64,000 bases of DNA from NCBI RefSeq assembly GCF_020150455.1, contig NZ_CP083740.1:3410001-3474000 (forward strand). Reading direction: 5' to 3'. Position 1 is the first letter of the stretch. Every line of letters starts with the position of its first letter. The translations under genes were made by a program, and so were the position numbers. The notes beneath the pieces were generated by a model. That model ran no database searches, was not told the origin of the DNA, and saw only the letters and a list, made by a program, of their open reading frames with translations. Source of the stretch: Bremerella sp. TYQ1. GTDB lineage: Bacteria; Planctomycetota; Planctomycetia; Pirellulales; Pirellulaceae. Positions 8,788 to 17,478 of this stretch are shown piece by piece.

Positions 8788-10557
8788 ATGGATGCTAACT
8801 GGCGAATTCTTCCGCACGATATGGCAGTCGTACGCGACTTAGAACGATCCGCTAGCATTCCCCCGATCGTGGCCCAACTGCTGGTCTGCCGAGGCATCCG
8901 AGATGCAGAAACCGCGCGCGAGTTCCTCGACGCCAAACTGTCAGGGCTGCGAGATCCAGAGCTGCTGCCGGGAGTTGAGCAAGCGGCAGAGAGAATTCAC
9001 GCGGCGATCAAAGCCGAGAAAAAAATCACGATCTACGGCGACTACGACGCCGACGGTATCACCTCGACGGCAATTCTCTATCGTTGCCTTAAACTCATGG
9101 GTGCGTCCGTTTCTTACTATGTGCCACATCGCATTGATGAAGGATACGGCCTAAACGTCGAAGCCCTTGAAAAGCTGGCCGAACGCGACAACGACATGGT
9201 GATTACCGTCGATTGCGGTATCGCAAGCGTAGCAGAAGCCGCGAGAGCCAAAGAACTCGGCATCGAGCTAATCGTTACCGATCACCATGAAATGGGAGAA
9301 CAACTCCCCGACGCCTCCGTTCTAGTTCATCCACGACTGCCTGGCACCGCCTATCCATTTGGTGGACTCTGCGGAGCTGGCGTCGCATTGAAACTGGCCT
9401 GGGCACTTTGCCAGCTGGAGTGCCAATCGAAAAGGGTCACCGACCGCTTCAAAAACTATCTCCTCTCGGCTGTCGGCTTAGCATCGATCGGAACGGTTGC
9501 CGATGTCGTGCCACTTACCGATGAGAACCGCCTGCTCGTTCGTCACGGCCTGAATTGCCTCCGCGAGTTTCCTGTGCCTGGTATCAGTGCACTAATGAAA
9601 ATCACCGGTCTTCAAGACAAGCCTTTTTTAGCGAGCGATGACATCGGCTTTACAATGGCACCTCGCCTGAACGCCGCCGGTCGACTAGGCCAAGCCCAGC
9701 TAGGTATCGAACTCCTAACGACCGATTCCAATGAACGAGCGCTAGCACTCGCCGAATACTTACATCAACTGAATGACAGCCGATCGAGCCTGGAACGCAG
9801 TGTCCAGATGGCGGCCACGAAGCAGATCAAAGAACAGTTTGACCCCGAAAACGATCCCGCCCTTGTACTCGCCGGACACGGCTGGCACCCAGGCATCATC
9901 GGCATCGTCGCTGGCCGGCTGTCGGACAAGTACAACCGCCCTGTGGTGATGATTGCTCTCGACGAAGCTGGCGTCAAACCTGGCGTTGGTTCCTGCCGTT
10001 CAGCCAACGGGCTGAATCTGCACGAGGCCCTACAAGCTTGCGATCACCTATTGCTTGGACACGGAGGACATGCTGCCGCGGCAGGGTTACAAATAGACGA
10101 GGCCCAGATCGAAACCTTCCGCCATGAGTTTTGCGAATACGCCGCCGCGAACGTTACCGACAAAGATCGGATTTCTGAGCTGGTCATCGACGCCGAAGCC
10201 CCCTTCAGCCAACTGACGCGACAAATCGTGGAACAAATTGACCAGCTAGGCCCATTTGGACAAAGCAACCCTCGACCGCTTATGTGCGTGTCGGGAGCTA
10301 AGCTGGCCTCTCCTCCGAAACGTATTGGAGGTGGCGAACGACACCTCGCAATCCATCTAGAACATCACGGAGTTAAGATCCGTGGCGTTGCATTCGGCCG
10401 CGGAGAATGGGCAGAGGAACTCGAAGCCAACAACGGCCCTCTCGACGTTGCCTACCACCCCGTCATCAACACCTTCCGAGGCCGCAGCAATGTAGAGCTA
10501 CAACTAGTAGCCTGGAAGCCCGCCGCAGCCGAAATCACCGCCACCCCATCAGGTTGA
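8788..10557 (+). CDS. recJ: Single-stranded-DNA-specific 5'-3' exonuclease RecJ
   Basis: RecJ degrades single-stranded DNA 5' to 3' in recombination and mismatch repair. The 589-residue product (family about 570-580) has the DHH phosphoesterase motifs DYDADG at residues 85-90 and DHH at 165-167. The DHHA1-type motif HGGHAAAAG lies in the C-terminal half, followed by the OB-like domain. I chose ATG at 8788 (MDANWRILPHD) over the in-frame TTG at 8734, because the family begins with this kind of WRI/L segment and the extra residues are low quality. It is a single gene between rpmG and tRNA-Pro. Confidence 0.94.
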   Translation: MDANWRILPHDMAVVRDLERSASIPPIVAQLLVCRGIRDAETAREFLDAKLSGLRDPELLPGVEQAAERIHAAIKAEKKITIYGDYDADGITSTAILYRCLKLMGASVSYYVPHRIDEGYGLNVEALEKLAERDNDMVITVDCGIASVAEAARAKELGIELIVTDHHEMGEQLPDASVLVHPRLPGTAYPFGGLCGAGVALKLAWALCQLECQSKRVTDRFKNYLLSAVGLASIGTVADVVPLTDENRLLVRHGLNCLREFPVPGISALMKITGLQDKPFLASDDIGFTMAPRLNAAGRLGQAQLGIELLTTDSNERALALAEYLHQLNDSRSSLERSVQMAATKQIKEQFDPENDPALVLAGHGWHPGIIGIVAGRLSDKYNRPVVMIALDEAGVKPGVGSCRSANGLNLHEALQACDHLLLGHGGHAAAAGLQIDEAQIETFRHEFCEYAAANVTDKDRISELVIDAEAPFSQLTRQIVEQIDQLGPFGQSNPRPLMCVSGAKLASPPKRIGGGERHLAIHLEHHGVKIRGVAFGRGEWAEELEANNGPLDVAYHPVINTFRGRSNVELQLVAWKPAAAEITATPSG

Positions 10558-10635
10558 CCGAACCTTTCGCCACCGACTAAAATCCTCCCCTCCAATTGGC
10601 CTTCGCACAAATCAGCCCGCCAAAGCAAACGCAAT

Positions 10636-10709
10636 CGGGGTGTAGCTAAGCCTGGCAGATCGCTGCGTTCGGGACGCAGAGGTCGCACGTTCAAATCGTG
10701 TCACCCCGA
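10636..10709 (+). tRNA. tRNA-Pro (anticodon CGG)
   Basis: The acceptor arms CGGGGTG and CACCCCG pair perfectly with discriminator A. The anticodon stem CTGCG/CGCAG encloses loop TTCGGGA with anticodon CGG (10670-10672). The T arm GCACG-TTCAAAT-CGTGT is intact apart from one G-T pair, and a D arm is present. CCA is not encoded. The gene lies exactly where conserved chromosome gives way to accessory genes, which makes it the likely integration target. Confidence 0.95.
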
Positions 10710-10715
10710 CTTGTT

Positions 10716-10754
10716 AAAGCCTTGCATATCAATGATTTGCGAGGCTTTTCTTTT
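10716..10754 (+). terminator. Terminator after tRNA-Pro
   Basis: AAAGCCTTGCA and TGCGAGGCTTT form an 11-pair stem with one wobble, followed by TCTTTT. It starts six bases after the tRNA. Confidence 0.75.
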
Positions 10755-10928
10755 GGCCATTTCTGGCAAGCGCGGCGTCTGGCAAGAATTTTGGCAAGCG
10801 CCAGTCCGATTGGCAAGCCCACATTTCAAAACGCGTGACTCTGCTCCTGTGGCCCTAGGGCTGACGCCCGAGGTTGGCTCGGGCCTTCCTTTCATTGTGC
10901 GTCGATCCGCTCGGTGGATGCTGATTGT

Positions 10929-11600
10929 TTAGCCGGAAATGTCCATCGTCTCGCGGCACTTTGGATAGTTGGAGCATCCCCAGAACTGCTTTCCAGCATT
11001 CGCTCCACGTCGGGCTGTTTGTCGCTTCATGGAGGTCTGGCATTTGGGACAGATCGGAACCTCACCGCTCGGCGGAGAAACAGGCTCTATCCTTTGTGAA
11101 TCTTGAAGCGGAATAGTAGCGAGGATTTCACGCAGATTCTCCACGTTGTATCCTCGTTTTGCCGGCACGCGAATCAATGGCAGGCCGGTAGCAGCCAGTG
11201 CTGCATCTACCAACTCATCACGCTGCTGTCGGTCGGCTTGTCGGTGTGATCGGTCATCTAACTCAACCGCACAGATCGGTTGCATCGAGACCGGGTCACA
11301 CAAAACGAAATCAACATGCTTCCGGTCGATTCTGTTGCGATAGGAGATGTTTTCCTTCCCTGGGACGAATAAGATATCCGCCAGATTCACCTTTGCGATG
11401 ACGATGTATTTGTCGCTTACAGCTTTCCGCAATACATGAAAAAAGGATAGCTCCGCGGGTGAAAGAAAATCATCCCGCAAAAGATACGGCAGCGTCTGCG
11501 ACGTCGGTTCGATGCCGGACGCAAGATTGACGCCAAACATTCGGAGGATCACCGTGAGACAGCCAGGCGCGTTTTCGTTCACGCTTAAATCCAGTAGCAA
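10929..11600 (-). CDS. DUF2726 protein with C-terminal topoisomerase-type zinc finger
   Basis: The 223-residue product has a DUF2726 region (about residues 45-160), a PD-(D/E)xK-like fold, with the blocks LSPAELSFFHVL, KHVDFVLCD and CAVELDDRSH. The D...ExD arrangement is what remains of a nuclease-like core. The C-terminus carries a topoisomerase I-type zinc finger (CPKCQ...FWGCSNYPKC, about 182-217). Such proteins are common in mobile and defence regions and are presumed to bind or cut DNA. The only start in front of the domain is TTG at 11600, with ATG at 11540 as an alternative. Neither has a good ribosome site, so the N-terminus is uncertain. It is the first gene after tRNA-Pro. Confidence 0.75.
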   Translation of the reverse strand: MLLDLSVNENAPGCLTVILRMFGVNLASGIEPTSQTLPYLLRDDFLSPAELSFFHVLRKAVSDKYIVIAKVNLADILFVPGKENISYRNRIDRKHVDFVLCDPVSMQPICAVELDDRSHRQADRQQRDELVDAALAATGLPLIRVPAKRGYNVENLREILATIPLQDSQRIEPVSPPSGEVPICPKCQTSMKRQTARRGANAGKQFWGCSNYPKCRETMDISG

Positions 11601-11810
11601 CCAAAATGTCGATTGAGGGTCCTGTGCCCTATTTCTTAACAGGATAGCTACTCCATCTCACCCTCGCGACTGTCCTGATAACCTGCAGCAGTTGAGGGGG
11701 CTGGATTTGTTCAAGTCTTGATAGATCCATCACCTGTTTTCGATCACATCGCCATACACAGCGCCTGATTTAGTTATGCCGCTATCCCCTGTCATTTCGC
11801 CATCATGGCA

Positions 11811-12029
11811 TTACCATTCCGCTACAAACCGATCAATTTGCTGGGCGATGACCTCTTCAAACGCCGCCGGATCGGTCAACACCTCCTCAAACTCATAGTC
11901 GAGTACCTCGGCCCTCTTGGCGTCCTTCAATTTAACGATGAGCTTCGTACGAAAGTCATCAGTCTCAGTCCAGAAGCAGACCGCTGCTCCAATCTTTCGG
12001 GCTTTGATAATGGCCTTCATTAGGTGCAT
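11811..12029 (-). CDS. Small hypothetical protein (72 aa)
   Basis: A 72-residue product starting MHLMKAIIKARKIG, rich in charged residues, with no motif I recognise. I accept it as real because an excellent ribosome binding site (AGAGGGGAG) sits six bases before the ATG. It stands alone between the DUF2726 gene and the plus-strand lipoprotein gene. It could be a small regulator or antitoxin-like protein, but nothing in the sequence proves that. Confidence 0.6.
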   Translation of the reverse strand: MHLMKAIIKARKIGAAVCFWTETDDFRTKLIVKLKDAKRAEVLDYEFEEVLTDPAAFEEVIAQQIDRFVAEW

Positions 12030-12152
12030 GGTGTCTCCCCTCTGTTCGATTAAGATTGTGAAGGACGATGATAACTACGCAACGTCGGGGTTGCCATGAG
12101 AACCTTTCTTTCCATAAAGTTCGGGCCTTGTAATTCAGTTGGGACATCGAAT

Positions 12153-13064
12153 ATGCGAGGTTTTGTGGCGTATCTGTGCTGGATCGCTTTTGTCATACAT
12201 GCTGTCAGCGGTTGTAGTTCTAAGGAAACTGAGGACCATTCGCTTCCAGCAATCACTGACTTAAATAACCTCAACTCAAATCCCATAGATACTCTGCAAC
12301 AGCATCCAGATATTGCGGACGTGAAGCGATATGGTTCGGATGAACAGCCGCTGCATCGCATCATCCACATTGCTGACTGGCACTATGTTGATCGGGAAGA
12401 TTACGCAGCCGACCTGCGATCCCTCTCAGACGAACCCATTTCTGATGAAGACATCGACCGCCGATTCGCTGAATTACTGGGCGAAGTGGATCGAGTGCAG
12501 GTACAGCAGATGGCCGTTTTGCGGTGGCTCATCAAACACTTCGGTCTAAAGCAAGTTCATCTAGAAGGCCTGACCAAACCGGACCAGTTGATCTTCAATG
12601 CTAAAGTGGAAGGATTGCGAGTCGTTGGCAAAGAGCTTTCCGATCTACGGCAGGAGCATCGTGAGTTGTTCGCCGATTCGGAGCCAGATGTCCCAACAAG
12701 GCGAATCATTGATGGTATTCAAAAGCTGGAGAAGCAGTACCATCGTGACATTCTTCAACTTGGTGCTGCCGGCCGGTTGGTGCTTTCCGGTGAATTGGAA
12801 GGTGTTTTGCCCTTGGAGGACGAGAAGGCTCATCAAGCAGCTAGACCGATTGCCGAAGACGGAACTGTGAGTTTCGATCAGGAAAAGATCGAGGATAGAG
12901 AAGATAGTCAGGCTCGTCTGCTACTCAACGGTGGACATCTCTCCATCATAATACTGGGCGGAGCTCACGACCTGTCCGATAACTTAGACCGACTCTCAGA
13001 CGGGAAAGCGGAATACATTCGGGTCGAAGTTAAAGAGTGGCGAAAGGTGACGAGTCAAAATTGA
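12153..13064 (+). CDS. Lipoprotein with TraB/ChaN-like sequence features
   Basis: From ATG at 12153 the product has a lipoprotein signal of about 19 residues ending in a lipobox (VSGC), so it should be lipid-anchored outside the inner membrane. An upstream in-frame ATG at 12096 would push the signal inward, so I prefer 12153. The mature part (about 285 residues) has the blocks HIADWHYVD, KQVHLEGL and ILGGAHDLS. His/Glu-containing segments in this order occur in the TraB/PrgY and ChaN/EreA-type families, so a related fold is possible. It faces the DUF3883 gene across a short hairpin. Confidence 0.6.
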   Translation: MRGFVAYLCWIAFVIHAVSGCSSKETEDHSLPAITDLNNLNSNPIDTLQQHPDIADVKRYGSDEQPLHRIIHIADWHYVDREDYAADLRSLSDEPISDEDIDRRFAELLGEVDRVQVQQMAVLRWLIKHFGLKQVHLEGLTKPDQLIFNAKVEGLRVVGKELSDLRQEHRELFADSEPDVPTRRIIDGIQKLEKQYHRDILQLGAAGRLVLSGELEGVLPLEDEKAHQAARPIAEDGTVSFDQEKIEDREDSQARLLLNGGHLSIIILGGAHDLSDNLDRLSDGKAEYIRVEVKEWRKVTSQN

Positions 13065-13078
13065 AAAACAGATGAGCT

Positions 13079-13104
13079 AACAACTGCTTAAGGCACTAGT
13101 TGTT
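13079..13104. terminator. Hairpin between convergent genes
   Basis: AACAACT and AGTTGTT pair around a 12-base loop between two converging genes that end at 13064 and 13114. It may end transcription in both directions. The arms are A/T-rich and the T run is short. Confidence 0.4.
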
Positions 13105-13113
13105 CATGCAGAC

Positions 13114-13965
13114 TCAAATCGCCGCCATATACTGCACGGCCTCGAGTTGACACGCAATACGAAGCGACCCCTGTAGCACAAACAATCTAGGCGTGCGGCC
13201 AAAGTCAAACACCCGGTAAAGATGAAACTGCTTCTCGACATCCTCTGAGCAACGCAACTCGTTGCGAGTCACATAGAAGGGGAAGTATTTGCCAAGCCCT
13301 GTTGTCTTGACTTCAATCAACCGTTCGGAGTCGTCAACCGCGTCAAAAGACAACACGTCGAAGCCTAATCCATCGCCTATCGATTGCGCCACCCACTCCA
13401 CTCTGTTTGCAAGATCATCTCTTCCCAGCGAAATGAGCCTTTGCCGTTCGATATCGACCACCCACTCCTCGCCACACTGTCCCAAACGTCGATTGGCGGC
13501 ATCGTGTGCAGCGAAATCGCGGCAACGTGGTTTCCGGGTGTTCCACGGACGGGAAGACTCAGATGGCGAAAAAATGCGTTTGGGTGGGGTCTCTTGCACC
13601 GAATTGAAGGACATTGGTTTCATCTTCGGCACACGATCTGGGCTGACTACCGGACCATCCGCCAGCCTGTCCAGCAGGTCGGGGTGTACATCAAGGTAAT
13701 TCCTGACACCATCCGCCAAGAGTGATTGAAAATTCCCTCTCGGTTTATATCCCTGAATATAGGGCAGGCCAAGCTCTACCATCACTGCACTAATGTTTTG
13801 GTGCTTGAACTCGATCGAACTGCTTGAGCGTTCATCTAGTTGTGGGCTAAGCGACCGTCGGTGTTCGGCTTTGCTGTAGGGTTGGTCGAGTAAGTCGCTC
13901 TGCAGCATCTCAAAGTAGTCCTCAACAATCAGCTGAACTTCGATTTCTGACCAATTCTGTGGCAT
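13114..13965 (-). CDS. DUF3883 domain protein (predicted restriction-type nuclease fold)
   Basis: The 283-residue product has an N-terminal region (about residues 1-100) of the kind seen in front of defence nucleases, containing IEFKHQNISAVM and LGLPYIQGYKPR. Its C-terminal DUF3883 domain (about 165-275) carries the PD-(D/E)xK-like core LGFDVLSFDAVD...RLIEVKTT. The D...ExK pattern is complete, so catalysis is possible. The N-terminal half resembles a frequent module of HNH or Mrr-like proteins. It is a single gene in the island. The other DUF3883 copy in this window is fused to the SNF2 helicase at 54.8-58.3 kb. Confidence 0.72.
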   Translation of the reverse strand: MPQNWSEIEVQLIVEDYFEMLQSDLLDQPYSKAEHRRSLSPQLDERSSSSIEFKHQNISAVMVELGLPYIQGYKPRGNFQSLLADGVRNYLDVHPDLLDRLADGPVVSPDRVPKMKPMSFNSVQETPPKRIFSPSESSRPWNTRKPRCRDFAAHDAANRRLGQCGEEWVVDIERQRLISLGRDDLANRVEWVAQSIGDGLGFDVLSFDAVDDSERLIEVKTTGLGKYFPFYVTRNELRCSEDVEKQFHLYRVFDFGRTPRLFVLQGSLRIACQLEAVQYMAAI

Positions 13966-14914
13966 GATTGGGCTTTCTTCAGAGGTCCCAGTGCCGGGCT
14001 GTCATACCTGGGACGGTGAGGCAATGGAGACGAGCCGACTTGTAGCCTGAAACATAATGTCCTTCTATTGACAAAGATTACACTTAGCAAAGGAAAAGAA
14101 CTGACTCCTCGGGTGTTGCCGACGTGATCATCACTTCTCAATCTAGTAAAGGGTCTTCTTTGGAATGCCCTAAGAAGAATTACTGCATAGGTCACGCATA
14201 TCTTTATAAAGCCGTGGATTCACTTGAATACGAGTGTGCACCACCGTTTGCACAAACTGCTCTGCCGCAGCTCGCAATCGATTGACCTGCAAAACTTCGA
14301 GACCACGCCAGTCGGGTTCATCGGTGTCGATGTTTCTAACACCCTTGCATAGGTTCCCCACAGGAAAGGCCGCTGCCAGTAAAACCACCGTGCAACATGT
14401 ATAAGAGTCGCCAAATCACCTTTTACACTGGAAGACGCCAGTTCCGATCTTTTGTCTAGAAACCTCAAAAACGACTCCGTAACCGATTTCGTTCACTGGT
14501 CAGGGTTATCTACTCCATGAGGACATCGATGAACCCTTGCAGGTCAGATTTTTGGTCTCGAAAGGTATTTGTCCTCGCCGAGCCGACTTCGACGGACATG
14601 TCGAGTTCGAACCAAACCAACAGACTGTCTCACCACGCTTGAGGCAACAACTAATTCACACCATGATCGATCGCCGTCAACTCCATGACTGCAATCGTTC
14701 GCTCCGAACTTTCGATTCGAAATCGGCCCGGACTCTTATTTCATGTATTTCGTTGCCAGTTTGAGCACCCCAGCCCCCGGAAACCTGGTTGATTCTGGAC
14801 GCTTCTCACGAGGTAAGATACATTACCGCTTGCAACTGGCCAACCTTTACATTCGCAGGATGATGTGGAGGCCGAGGAGTTTGAAACGCAGTAGCCGACG
14901 ATTGGAGAACAAGT
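13966..14914. other. Gene-poor stretch with a possible degraded frame
   Basis: About 950 bases without a convincing gene. On the minus strand, 14170-14388 encodes a peptide ending VNPRLYKDMRDLC that reads like a C-terminus, but it has no upstream partner in frame and no start signal, so it may be a gene remnant. The right end (after about 14800) is the upstream region of the kinase operon. Confidence 0.4.
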
Positions 14915-16324
14915 ATGGATGAAGCACGGGCCAAGATAATGTCCGGCGAACTGATCGGATCATCCGTTTCTGGCTGGAACATCATCTCATACTTAGGATC
15001 TGGAAAATCTGCGTTAGTCTTTCATGCTAGAAAGGACGCACAGGATGCTGCCCTCAAAATCTTCGACCCCGAATTAGTGGAAAGATTTGGTAAGGAAACC
15101 CAACTTTCGAGAATCGCACGCGAATGTGCTTTAATCGGCGAGTCTCATCCAAATCTCGTAGAAATCTTCGATGGCGGTGAATGTCAAGAGTCGGGACATC
15201 TTTTCATCGCGATGCAATTCTTGAAAGCTCGTGATCTCGAAAAAGCTCTTCCCGATGTCCCCCTAGACAAGATCGCGTCCATAGTTGAACAAGTCGCTGC
15301 GGCGGCAAAGTTTCTCGAAGACAAAGAACTCGCCCATCGAGATATAAAACCATCCAATATTGCAGTTACCAACGATTTTGAGCGAGCAATTCTGCTAGAC
15401 CTTGGGGTCTTAAGGCCATTCGGCGATCCGAGTCTGACCGACGAGGCAGGACGGCCTTTTATTGGAACTCTTCGCTACAGTTCTCCCGAATTTTTGAGGA
15501 GAGAAGAGGAGGACAGCATCGAAGGATGGAGGGCTATTACTTTTTACCAACTCGGTGGAGTTTTGCACGACTTGATTACCCGTCGTCCATTATTCGACGA
15601 GTTCTCCGAGCCGTATGCTGTGCTGGTCGAGGCTGTAAAAAGTGAGAAACCTGAAATACACGGGGATGAAGTTTCGCCGGACTTGGTTCTGCTTGCACAG
15701 AATTGTTTGGTGAAATCTCCCCAATCACGCATTGCATTGGTCAGTTGGGACGACTTCCTTAAACTAACTTCTCCACCAAAAGAATCTGCTCAAAGCGCAC
15801 GAGATCGCGTGAGAAAACGCAGCTTATCAGCACGTGTGGCATCAGATGAACTTACGGTTGGATCGAACACATCGCCGCCTGCCCAACTGACGCGTCAGAT
15901 AAACGACAAATTGAGTGGAATTGTACGATTGGAGTGTGCAGGAAATTCCGCGTTTCCACGCATGCAAATCGTGGAACTTACGGGTGGGCAAGTAGGAATT
16001 CACGTTGTTTTCGATTCTAATGTGACGCTCATGGTTCCACGTCAGCTCTCAATCAAGTTCGTCGCCGAGGTGATAGATGAGCCGACGCTATCTGTATACG
16101 TTTCCGCATCGGCGTGCTTGTTAGATGGCCCCAATGATCATGGAGTACCTCCATCTGAGTGCGGTCTGTTTCGAGGTCCATTAGACTCTTCCAGCCTGCC
16201 GACAAATGTTCAAAATGCTTTGTATCAATGGCTGGATGCCGTCCAGTCTAATAATCAGGGTTCTCATTCATCTGGTAATCCGAACTGGCTGGCACCCCTT
16301 CATTCAACTGAGGAGCAGTCATGA
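14915..16324 (+). CDS. Serine/threonine protein kinase (Hanks type), first gene of a three-gene operon
   Basis: The 469-residue product has an N-terminal kinase domain (about residues 20-285). It has a glycine-rich loop LGSGKSALVF (27-36), the ATP-anchoring Lys in AALKIF (Lys48), the catalytic loop HRDIKPSN (about 142) and a DLG metal motif in place of DFG, followed by an SPEF segment. All key residues are present, so it should be active. The C-terminal part (about 290-469) is unknown and is not a PASTA or transmembrane region, so the protein is probably cytoplasmic. ATG at 14915 follows GGAG. Its stop overlaps the next start (ATGA), so it is translationally coupled to the SF1 ATPase gene. 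Confidence 0.85.
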   Translation: MDEARAKIMSGELIGSSVSGWNIISYLGSGKSALVFHARKDAQDAALKIFDPELVERFGKETQLSRIARECALIGESHPNLVEIFDGGECQESGHLFIAMQFLKARDLEKALPDVPLDKIASIVEQVAAAAKFLEDKELAHRDIKPSNIAVTNDFERAILLDLGVLRPFGDPSLTDEAGRPFIGTLRYSSPEFLRREEEDSIEGWRAITFYQLGGVLHDLITRRPLFDEFSEPYAVLVEAVKSEKPEIHGDEVSPDLVLLAQNCLVKSPQSRIALVSWDDFLKLTSPPKESAQSARDRVRKRSLSARVASDELTVGSNTSPPAQLTRQINDKLSGIVRLECAGNSAFPRMQIVELTGGQVGIHVVFDSNVTLMVPRQLSIKFVAEVIDEPTLSVYVSASACLLDGPNDHGVPPSECGLFRGPLDSSSLPTNVQNALYQWLDAVQSNNQGSHSSGNPNWLAPLHSTEEQS

Positions 16325-17478
16325 GCGAAACATGGTGGGTAGGTCAGGACGAGCTTGACGAGGATCAACAAAAGGTCATCGCATTGCCGGAATTTGGAAA
16401 TTACCTTGTTACGGGGCCACCTGGCTCTGGAAAAACCAATTTGCTCTTGCTTAGGGCGAACTATCTCTATTTGTCAAAGCTGAAGAATATTCAGATCATC
16501 ACGTTTACACGCTCATTAAAAGAATTCATTGCCAGTGGAGCCGGTCAATATGATTTCCCAGCATCGAAGATCGTGACATGTCGGGAATGGCAAATCGACT
16601 TTCTGCATCAATACGGACGCCATATAGATCCCACAGGAACATTTGAGAAAGTTCGTGAAACGTTTTTAGATGAAATGCTCAGAGTTGCCGACGAGCACAA
16701 GCTTGAGAGTATCTATAACGGCATCCTGCTTGATGAGGCTCAAGATTACACGCCGAAAGAAATTGAATTGTTTGACCGATTAACCGAACGTCTGTTCTGC
16801 GTAGCCGATGAGCGACAAAAAATCTATGCCGGCGACGACTCATTGAGCACGATCGCGAATCGAGTTAATCAGACATTTGAGCTTAAATTTCACTATCGAA
16901 ATGGAGTAAACATATGCCGTGTAGCCGACGAAATTGCTCAGAAATGGGATGGTTACCGTCCACTCGTCGAGACCTCGAACTATGACGAAGCCACCAATCC
17001 GTCCACTGTAGACTACAAGCGACTCCCGTCGCTCGAAGCTCAGGCGACAGAAATTGTTTCGCGTTTGAATACGCAGACTGCCGCGTTTCCAGATGAGTAC
17101 ATTGGAATACTGTGCCCTAAGAAGGAGCAAATGAGCACTGTTTGGGAAGTCATCAGTTCCTCGGCACACGGAGGAAACGCATTCTTGCTCCATGGTAGTG
17201 CGAGCGATACCTTTCCCGCGGACAAAAGGATAATTGTTTCAACGTTTCACGCCGCGAAAGGCTTAGAGTTTCGGGCGCTTCATCTGGCAGGTTGTGAACT
17301 CCTCCAGAAATTTGGAAACAACAGGAAGATGGCATTTACCGCGGTGACACGAGCAAAAACGGCCCTCTCGATTTATCACACCGACGATCTTCATGGCTAT
17401 TTCGAAGCGGCATTGACAATAGTTGAGCCAGCTGCAAGTCCTCCTACTATGGCGTCAGTTTTTGGAGGAAAGAAATGA
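16321..17478 (+). CDS. Compact UvrD-like superfamily I helicase/ATPase
   Basis: The 385-residue product carries SF1 motifs in order: Q-motif-like LDEDQQKVI, Walker A GPPGSGKT (32-39), motif Ia TFTRSLKEF, Walker B LLDEAQDYT (about 138), motif III CVADERQKIY, the STFHAAKGLEF segment (about 305) and TAVTRAKTALSIYH (about 339). UvrD and Rep have about 670-720 residues. This one lacks the large 1B and 2B insertions, so it may be a DNA-dependent ATPase or signalling switch rather than a processive helicase. It overlaps both neighbours by four bases (ATGA at each junction), which implies fixed stoichiometry with the kinase and with the unknown third protein. Confidence 0.85.
   Translation: MSETWWVGQDELDEDQQKVIALPEFGNYLVTGPPGSGKTNLLLLRANYLYLSKLKNIQIITFTRSLKEFIASGAGQYDFPASKIVTCREWQIDFLHQYGRHIDPTGTFEKVRETFLDEMLRVADEHKLESIYNGILLDEAQDYTPKEIELFDRLTERLFCVADERQKIYAGDDSLSTIANRVNQTFELKFHYRNGVNICRVADEIAQKWDGYRPLVETSNYDEATNPSTVDYKRLPSLEAQATEIVSRLNTQTAAFPDEYIGILCPKKEQMSTVWEVISSSAHGGNAFLLHGSASDTFPADKRIIVSTFHAAKGLEFRALHLAGCELLQKFGNNRKMAFTAVTRAKTALSIYHTDDLHGYFEAALTIVEPAASPPTMASVFGGKK

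Noticed and set aside
14170..14468. Two overlapping minus-strand frames as one frameshifted gene
   Set aside because: The frames do not complement each other in a recognisable family, and the evidence is too weak beyond a possible remnant.
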